From positions 1-12,258 of the forward strand of contig JAPLDN010000219.1 in the NCBI GenBank assembly GCA_026391755.1: a stretch of DNA of 12,258 nucleotides. The letters are read 5' to 3'. The translations under genes and the position numbers were made by a program. How positions within the stretch are numbered: the first letter of the stretch is position 1; every line of letters starts with the position of its first letter. Under the pieces are notes generated by a model. That model saw only the letters and a list, made by a program, of their open reading frames with translations. It had not been told where the DNA came from and ran no database searches. The DNA is from Bacteroidota bacterium (GTDB taxonomy: Bacteria; Bacteroidota; Bacteroidia; Bacteroidales; FEN-979). This document shows positions 7,065 through 12,258 of this stretch, in pieces.

Positions 7065-8540
7065 ATGAAAGTTCAAAAATGGTTTCATGTAAGCGCTATC
7101 GTTGCAGCCTTACTGCTTACAGGCGCCTGCAAAAAAGAAGTTTCACGCAGTACAGGATGGGAGTATAACAACTCCAAGAACGGAGGCTTTGAAGTCCGCT
7201 CTTTCCAGGACCAGGGCACAGGCCCCGGACTGGTGTTCATCGAGGGGGGCACATTTACTATGGGCCAGACCCAGGATGACGTTCTGTACGAATGGAACAA
7301 CCAGCCAAAACGAGTTACGGTCACAAGTTTCTATATGGATCAGACCGAAACCCGCAACCTGGATTACCTGGAATACCTGTATTGGCTCAGCCGTGTTTAC
7401 GGAGCCGATTACCCTGGGGTTTACCGTAAAGCGCTTCCCGACACCCTGGTATGGCGTGATCGCCTTGCCTACAACGAACCATTGGTTGAATATTATTTCC
7501 GCCACCCGGCTTACAGGAACTATCCTGTTGTGGGTGTAACCTGGCTGCAGGCTAACGATTATTGCGCCTGGAGAAGCGACAGGGTAAATGAAATGCTCCT
7601 CATCCGCAAAGGCATCCTTGCCATGGACCCTGCACAGAAGAATGAAAACAACTTCAATACCGAAGCTTACCTTGCCGGCCAGTATGAAGGTCTGGTTGAC
7701 AAGCCTATGCCCGACCTCAACCCTAACGGGACAGGCACCAGGAAGGTAAAAATGGAAGATGGCATTATGCTACCGAAATACCGCCTGCCGACCGAAGCCG
7801 AATGGGAATTTGCAGCTCTCGGCCTGATCGGGAACACAGTGTATGAAAGAGTTGTCGAACACAAGAATTATCCCTGGAACGGCGCTTACGTCCGCACCAA
7901 CCAGTCACGCTACTACGGCACTTTTATGGACAACTTCAAACGCGGAAAAGGAGACTACATGGGCGTTGCCGGCAACCTCAACGACGGCGCCGATATCCCT
8001 GCCGCCTGCGGATCCTATTTCCCCAACGACTATGGCCTTTATAATATGGCCGGTAACGTGAGCGAATGGGTTGCCGACGTTTATCGTCCCCTTTCATTCA
8101 ACGACATGTCGGATATGCGTCCTTACCGTGGTAATGTGTTTACAACCCCTGTGAGGGATGCCGAAGGGTTCCTTGCCGAAAAAGACAGTCTTGGCCATCT
8201 TAAATACAGGGATATAACCACCGCTGAAGCAAAAAACCGTAAGAACTACCGCCAGGCCGATAATATCAATTACCTCGATGGCGACTACCAGTCGAATATA
8301 AGTACGGAATACTGGAAAGAATTTACCCGCGACACATCCGGAACAAACCTTATGTACCAGTATGGTGTAAGTTCACTCATCAGCGATAAAGCCCGTGTTT
8401 ATAAAGGTGGCAGCTGGAAAGATCCTGCTTATTACATGAGTCCCGGCATGCGCCGTTATCTTGACGAAACTGATGCCTCAGATGCGATCGGCTTCCGCTG
8501 TGCCATGACCCGCGTGGGTGGAGCAATCCCGGGAAAATAA
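7065..8540 (+). CDS. gldJ: Gliding motility / type IX secretion lipoprotein GldJ
   Basis: 491-residue lipoprotein with an N-terminal lipobox, LTGAC, giving lipidated Cys22. GldJ is required for gliding and T9SS function in Flavobacterium, where it stabilises GldK. Residues 55-485 form one formylglycine-generating-enzyme-like (SUMF1) domain: EGGTFTMG (60-67), PVVGVTWLQANDYCAWR (154-170), RLPTEAEWEFA (240-250), NMAGNVSEW (327-335), KGGSW (447-451) and GFRCA (476-480). The cysteine pair used by true formylglycine-generating enzymes between GGSW and GFRC is absent here (KDPAYYMSPGMRRY), so the fold is probably structural and not catalytic. The set EWNNQP, MDQTETRNLDYLEYLYWL and LPDTLVWRDRLAYNEP fits GldJ better than its relative GldK/PorK, and there are no gldLMN genes following. 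murF starts 6 bases after the stop, suggesting co-transcription and translational coupling. Confidence 0.92.
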   Translation: MKVQKWFHVSAIVAALLLTGACKKEVSRSTGWEYNNSKNGGFEVRSFQDQGTGPGLVFIEGGTFTMGQTQDDVLYEWNNQPKRVTVTSFYMDQTETRNLDYLEYLYWLSRVYGADYPGVYRKALPDTLVWRDRLAYNEPLVEYYFRHPAYRNYPVVGVTWLQANDYCAWRSDRVNEMLLIRKGILAMDPAQKNENNFNTEAYLAGQYEGLVDKPMPDLNPNGTGTRKVKMEDGIMLPKYRLPTEAEWEFAALGLIGNTVYERVVEHKNYPWNGAYVRTNQSRYYGTFMDNFKRGKGDYMGVAGNLNDGADIPAACGSYFPNDYGLYNMAGNVSEWVADVYRPLSFNDMSDMRPYRGNVFTTPVRDAEGFLAEKDSLGHLKYRDITTAEAKNRKNYRQADNINYLDGDYQSNISTEYWKEFTRDTSGTNLMYQYGVSSLISDKARVYKGGSWKDPAYYMSPGMRRYLDETDASDAIGFRCAMTRVGGAIPGK

Positions 8541-8546
8541 TTTCCG

Positions 8547-9845
8547 ATGTTCAGCAGCTTTACTGACATTTATTCCATTTTTCTTCAGCATCCTCAAATA
8601 GTTACCGACAGCCGTAACCTTAGTCCGTCATGCATCTTTTTCGCCCTCAAAGGTGAGCATTTCAACGGGAACCGGTTTGCCTCGGAAGCTCTTGAAAAAG
8701 GAGCCGCCTGGGTAGTGGTCGATGAGCCGGAATCCAGGATCAACCCTCAATGCATCCTGGTTCAGGATGTTCTGAAAACATTGCAGGACCTTGCCTGTCA
8801 CCATCGCAGGCAGTTTAAGATCCCTGTCATCGCCGTTACCGGGACCAATGGCAAGACTACAACCAAGGAACTGACAAGCAAAGTTCTCGAAGAAAAATAC
8901 AATGTCGTTTCTACAGCAGGCAATCTCAATAACCATATCGGCGTTCCATTGACCCTGCTCAGGCTGGACAGCGACACCCGGATCGCGGTAATCGAAATGG
9001 GGGCCAACCATCCGGGTGAGATCGATTTCCTATGCAGTATCGCACTTCCCGACTATGGAATAATTACCAATATCGGCAAAGCCCATCTTGAGGGGTTCGG
9101 AGGATTTCAAGGAGTTATCAGCACTAAAACAGAACTGTACCGTTTCCTGGCCGAAAGGAACGGGAAGTGTTTTGTGAATGCGGATGACAGTCTGCTTATG
9201 CAGCATTCCAAAGGAATTGAAAGGATAACCTACGGATTTGGCCAGGCAGCCTGGCTCAGGGGATCCTTTGAGGGTTCAAGGGATTTTATTAATGTAAGCA
9301 TCGGCGACTCAAATGGCACGACATTCTCCATACACTCTAAACTTTTCGGTGATTATAATGCTGTCAATATACTGGCATCGGCTTGTATTGGCCGGTATTT
9401 CAAGATCGGCGACACTGAGATTAAACTGGCCATTGAATCCTACGAGCCTTCCAATAACCGTTCCCAGGTGAAATCTACCGGGAAAAACATGCTGATAATG
9501 GATGCTTATAACGCGAATCCGAGCAGCATGGAAGCGGCCCTCAGGTATTTCGCATCGGCTGATTATAATAATAAAGCGCTTATCCTGGGCGATATGCTTG
9601 AACTGGGAGCCGAATCGGATGCCTTGCATATACAGATCCTCAGGCTTCTTGAAGAACTCTCTTTTACCGAAGTTTACCTCGTTGGACCTGTCTTTACCCG
9701 GGTAAACACAAAAAGGGAGTTTCTTTGTTTTGACGACAGCGAACTGGCTCGTCTCTGGTTCAGCCACCAGGGTCTTGAAGGTAAAACGGTTCTTTTCAAA
9801 GGCAGCCGGGGAATGAAACTTGAAACTGTTGCAGCGATTCTTTAG
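8547..9845 (+). CDS. murF: UDP-N-acetylmuramoyl-tripeptide--D-alanyl-D-alanine ligase
   Basis: MurF, the cytoplasmic ATP-dependent ligase that adds D-Ala-D-Ala to UDP-MurNAc-tripeptide, the last soluble step of peptidoglycan precursor synthesis. It has 432 residues, normal for the family. The N-terminal substrate domain shows TDSRNLSPSCIFFALKG (20-36). The ATP-binding loop is AVTGTNGKTTTKEL (96-109). Next come TAGNLNNHIGVPLTLL (123-138), EMGANHPGEID (150-160) and ITNIGKAHLEGFGG (173-186), with Lys194 a candidate for the carbamylated lysine. The central domain ends with FGDYNAVNILAS (268-279), and the C-terminal domain carries NNRSQ (303-307), DAYNANPSSMEAAL (319-332), LGDMLELG (347-354) and LFKGSRGMKLE (416-426). 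The ATG is 6 bases after the gldJ stop with no Shine-Dalgarno sequence, and the TAG abuts anmK, so it lies inside a tight operon. All expected motifs are intact. Confidence 0.96.
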   Translation: MFSSFTDIYSIFLQHPQIVTDSRNLSPSCIFFALKGEHFNGNRFASEALEKGAAWVVVDEPESRINPQCILVQDVLKTLQDLACHHRRQFKIPVIAVTGTNGKTTTKELTSKVLEEKYNVVSTAGNLNNHIGVPLTLLRLDSDTRIAVIEMGANHPGEIDFLCSIALPDYGIITNIGKAHLEGFGGFQGVISTKTELYRFLAERNGKCFVNADDSLLMQHSKGIERITYGFGQAAWLRGSFEGSRDFINVSIGDSNGTTFSIHSKLFGDYNAVNILASACIGRYFKIGDTEIKLAIESYEPSNNRSQVKSTGKNMLIMDAYNANPSSMEAALRYFASADYNNKALILGDMLELGAESDALHIQILRLLEELSFTEVYLVGPVFTRVNTKREFLCFDDSELARLWFSHQGLEGKTVLFKGSRGMKLETVAAIL

Positions 9846-9848
9846 GTG

Positions 9849-10898
9849 ATGGAATATACAGTGATCGGATTAATGTCGGGGACTTCCCTTGACGGACTTG
9901 ATATAGCCTGCTGCATTTTCAGGTATGAGAACCTTCGCTGGAACTATTCTGTTTCTGTTGCTGAAACCATACCCTATTCTGAAGAATGGCTAAACAGGCT
10001 TACCGGCTTACCGGGATCATCTGCGGCTGAATTTGCTGCGACCGACCATTTATACGGCCACCTGCTTGGAAAACTAAGCCGGGTATTCATTGAGAAACAT
10101 AAAATCAAGGCTGATTTTATTGCTTCACACGGGCATACGGTTTTTCATCAGCCCGTTAAAGGGTTTACCTCCCAAATCGGAAACGGGGCAGCAATAAAGG
10201 CCGAAACAGGACTTCCTGTTGTCTGCGACTTCCGTTCAGGCGATGTTGCATTGGGGGGGCAGGGAGCTCCGCTGGTACCTGCAGGAGACCGTCTTCTTTT
10301 CTCCGGATTTGATTTCTGCCTTAATTTGGGAGGATTTGCAAATATCTCTTTTGAGCACAATGGCGAAAGGCTTGCCTTCGATATCTGCCCGGTGAATACA
10401 GTCCTTAACCATTTTGCAGGGAAACTTGGGCAGGCTTATGACAAGGATGGGGCCCTTGGCGCAAAAGGAAAGGTCGATTTTCCCCTTCTGAATGTGCTCA
10501 ATAATCTTCCTTATTACAGGCAGACCGGTCCTAAATCCTTAGGAAAAGAATGGGTTGATGAGATTATCCTGCCCATACTTAACAGTTCAGGCCTGGGACC
10601 CGAAGATATTTTGAGTACTTTTTATACTCACATTGAAGATCAGATTGCCTTGCAAACCGGGACAGATGAAAGTAAGAAAATGCTGGTAACAGGGGGAGGA
10701 GCGCATAATAACTTCCTGGTATCAGGGATCAGGTCAAGGATTATACCACAACTTGTCATTCCCGACAAGCTTACTATAGATTTTAAGGAAGCTCTCATTT
10801 TTGCATTTCTTGGGGTTCTGCGCTGGAGAAATGAAGTTAATTGCCTGAAGAGCGTCACGGGGGCCTCACAGGACGGTTCTTTTGGGGCAATATATTGA
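9849..10898 (+). CDS. anmK: Anhydro-N-acetylmuramic acid kinase
   Basis: AnmK opens and phosphorylates 1,6-anhydro-MurNAc released during wall turnover, giving MurNAc-6-phosphate for the MurQ recycling route. It has 349 residues, slightly shorter than the roughly 370 of E. coli AnmK. Visible motifs: VIGLMSGTSLDGLD (5-18, phosphate binding), ASHGHTVFHQP (92-102), DFRSGDVALGGQGAPLVPAGD (127-147), LNLGGFANIS (158-167), FDICPVN (177-183), KDGALGAKG (199-207) and VTGGGAHN (280-287). Asp178 lies in the motif holding the proposed catalytic base of characterised AnmK enzymes; FDICPVN replaces the proteobacterial FDTGPGN form. A GTG at 9846 directly abuts the murF TAG and is in frame one codon earlier; I chose ATG 9849 because MEYTVIG begins as homologues do. 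The start is adjacent to the murF stop, so the two are probably translationally coupled. Confidence 0.94.
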   Translation: MEYTVIGLMSGTSLDGLDIACCIFRYENLRWNYSVSVAETIPYSEEWLNRLTGLPGSSAAEFAATDHLYGHLLGKLSRVFIEKHKIKADFIASHGHTVFHQPVKGFTSQIGNGAAIKAETGLPVVCDFRSGDVALGGQGAPLVPAGDRLLFSGFDFCLNLGGFANISFEHNGERLAFDICPVNTVLNHFAGKLGQAYDKDGALGAKGKVDFPLLNVLNNLPYYRQTGPKSLGKEWVDEIILPILNSSGLGPEDILSTFYTHIEDQIALQTGTDESKKMLVTGGGAHNNFLVSGIRSRIIPQLVIPDKLTIDFKEALIFAFLGVLRWRNEVNCLKSVTGASQDGSFGAIY

Positions 10899-10925
10899 CT
10901 TTTGAATTTAATTGTTTTATCTTTG
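10895..10925 (+). promoter_or_regulatory. Candidate promoter for folC
   Basis: TATCTTTG at 10918-10925 matches the Bacteroidota -7 consensus TAnnTTTG, and a TTG at 10895-10897 stands 20 bases upstream where the -33 element belongs, overlapping the anmK stop. Predicted transcription would begin near 10932, giving a leader of about 55 bases before the folC ATG. Confidence 0.45.
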
Positions 10926-10927
10926 TT

Positions 10928-10949
10928 CAGATTGAATATAATCAATCTG
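10928..10949. repeat. 8-bp inverted repeat at the predicted folC transcription start
   Basis: CAGATTGA (10928-10935) and TCAATCTG (10942-10949) are perfect inverted complements separated by the 6 bases ATATAA. The element directly follows the predicted -7 box of folC. Its position would suit a repressor operator or a hairpin at the transcript's 5' end. A weak terminator for anmK is possible but there is no T-run after it. Confidence 0.5.
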
Positions 10950-10988
10950 TAATGAATTGATTGTGTGTTATTTATTAAATACTGAGCT

Positions 10989-12258
10989 ATGAGTTACAAA
11001 GAAGCCATCGATTATATGAACGCCCAACTACCTATGTTCCATAGGATTGGAGCTGCTGCTTACAAAGCAGACCTTGACAATACTCTCGCTTTATGCGGGT
11101 TGCTGGGGAATCCACAAAATAATTTTAAATGCATTCACATTGCCGGGACCAACGGGAAAGGTTCGGTTGCCCATATGCTTGCATCTATATTGCAGCAAAA
11201 AGGGATACGGGCAGGCCTCTATACCTCGCCCCATCTTAAAGACTTCCGTGAAAGGATCCGTGTTAACGGCAAAAAGATTTCCAAAGCCTATGTTCCGGCT
11301 TTCATCTCAAAGCATATGGAAGAATTTGAGAAGATCAGCCCTTCATTTTTCGAACTGGCCGTGGCAATGGCTTTCCAGTATTTCAAGGAACAGCATGTGC
11401 ATGTTGCCATAGTTGAAGTTGGCATGGGAGGAAGGCTTGATTCCACAAATATTATTACACCCCTGTTATCGGTCATCACAAACATCAGCCTGGATCATAT
11501 GCAGTTTTTGGGTGAAACTTTACCCAAAATTGCACACGAGAAGGCCGGTATTATTAAACCCGGGGTTCCGGTCCTGATAGGTGAAAGGCAGGAGGCAGTT
11601 GAGTCTGTGTTCAAAAAACAGGCAAAACTCATGAAATCGGAGATCAGTTTTGCTTCCGATCATTATTCGGTTGTTAAAATCAGGAACTGGGGCCGCAAGG
11701 CCATTCATCTGAATGTGGATGCATACAGGGACGATAAGGTATTTATCAGGAAGATCCCCTGCCCCCTGGGAGGAGACTACCAGCTCAAGAACCTGGTCAC
11801 GCTTCTTGGGATCATTGAAGAACTGAACAAACAGGGGTTTGAGATTACCGCAGAACATATTAAAAAGGGAATACGATACTCTGCTGTCAGGACAGGCTTC
11901 AAGGGGCGCTGGCATGTTTTAAGCCTCAAACCTCTTACCATATGCGATACCGGGCATAACGAAGCGGGCATACTGGAAATTATCTCCCAGATAGCAAACA
12001 TACCTTACACTAAACTTCATTTTGTTTTTGGCACAGTCAGCGATAAGAATCCTGATCTTTTGCTGAAACATCTGCCTGTAAAAGCAACTTATTACTTCTG
12101 CAAGGCCGACATTCCCAGGGGGATGGATGCAGATTCACTGAAACTGTCGGCCGCTGAATACAAGCTGAAAGGGAAAAGTTTTAAAAGTGTGCCCCTGGCT
12201 TACCAGGCTGCAAGGCTTGCAGCTAAGGAAGATGACCTGATATTTGTAGGCGGAAGTA
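10989..12258 (+). CDS. folC: Bifunctional folylpolyglutamate synthase / dihydrofolate synthase (3' end beyond window)
   Basis: FolC adds glutamate to dihydropteroate and to reduced folates, using ATP, in the cytoplasm. Hand translation gives 423 open codons to the right edge; the family is about 430 residues, so only the last few are missing (it stops within IFVGGS). Motifs: HIAGTNGKGSVAHM (50-63, ATP loop), YTSPHLKDFRERIRVNG (78-94), SPSFFELAVAMAF (117-129), EVGMGGRLDSTN (143-154), NISLDHMQFLG (165-175), EKAGIIKPG (184-192, Lys185 a candidate carbamylated lysine), CPLGGDYQLKNL and ICDTGHNEAG in the C-terminal domain. The ATG at 10989 is fixed by an in-frame TGA two codons upstream. It follows anmK by 90 bases and appears to have its own promoter. 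FolC and MurF belong to the same Mur ligase superfamily, but the SPHL and GGRLDSTN motifs make this FolC and not a Mur enzyme. Confidence 0.95.
   Translation, partial: MSYKEAIDYMNAQLPMFHRIGAAAYKADLDNTLALCGLLGNPQNNFKCIHIAGTNGKGSVAHMLASILQQKGIRAGLYTSPHLKDFRERIRVNGKKISKAYVPAFISKHMEEFEKISPSFFELAVAMAFQYFKEQHVHVAIVEVGMGGRLDSTNIITPLLSVITNISLDHMQFLGETLPKIAHEKAGIIKPGVPVLIGERQEAVESVFKKQAKLMKSEISFASDHYSVVKIRNWGRKAIHLNVDAYRDDKVFIRKIPCPLGGDYQLKNLVTLLGIIEELNKQGFEITAEHIKKGIRYSAVRTGFKGRWHVLSLKPLTICDTGHNEAGILEIISQIANIPYTKLHFVFGTVSDKNPDLLLKHLPVKATYYFCKADIPRGMDADSLKLSAAEYKLKGKSFKSVPLAYQAARLAAKEDDLIFVGGS

Noticed and set aside
7065..8540. GldK/PorK instead of GldJ
   Set aside because: The lipoprotein shares the same fold, but the EWNNQP and LPDTLVWRDRLAYNEP signatures and the absence of gldL, gldM and gldN downstream favour GldJ.
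1..12258. CRISPR array, tRNA, rRNA or prophage
   Set aside because: No regularly spaced direct repeats, cloverleaf-like sequence, rRNA signature or phage gene was seen; the whole window is accounted for by recognised genes and short intergenic gaps.

Overview
The window looks like chromosomal core DNA from a Bacteroidota bacterium, probably of the Bacteroidales type. The evidence is the gene content: two PorU-type C25 peptidases, a PorP/SprF outer-membrane protein and a GldJ lipoprotein, all type IX secretion system (T9SS) and gliding parts confined to that phylum. Bacteroidota-style promoter boxes (TAnnTTTG) precede several genes, and Shine-Dalgarno sequences are largely absent. I see no mobile elements, CRISPR array, tRNA or rRNA.

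Layout. Bases 1-5842 hold two tandem porU-like genes on the minus strand. The promoter-proximal copy (5842 down to 2637) is broken near 3550: about 66 codons are missing and the frame shifts, splitting it into a 766-residue piece carrying both catalytic residues and a separate C-terminal piece. The second copy starts at 2621 (or 2636) and runs off the left edge, intact as far as it can be read (873 codons). A ~180-base head-to-head intergenic region containing a perfect 8-bp inverted repeat separates this pair from a plus-strand series: porP/sprF (6021-7031), gldJ (7065-8540), murF (8547-9845), anmK (9849-10898) and folC (10989 to the right edge, lacking only its last residues).

How the genes fit together. 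PorU is the surface sortase that removes the C-terminal signal from T9SS cargo and attaches the cargo to lipopolysaccharide. PorP/SprF is an outer-membrane T9SS component, and GldJ is a lipoprotein needed for gliding and T9SS stability. murF (last cytoplasmic step of the peptidoglycan precursor) follows gldJ by 6 bases, and anmK (anhydro-MurNAc recycling) abuts murF, so gldJ-murF-anmK looks like one transcription unit joining secretion with wall synthesis and recycling. folC (folate ligase, structurally a relative of MurF) has a 90-base leader with its own promoter-like sequence and an inverted repeat.

The most notable features are the tandem PorU duplication and the internal deletion in one copy. 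No wholly undescribed system is evident: every gene belongs to a recognisable family.
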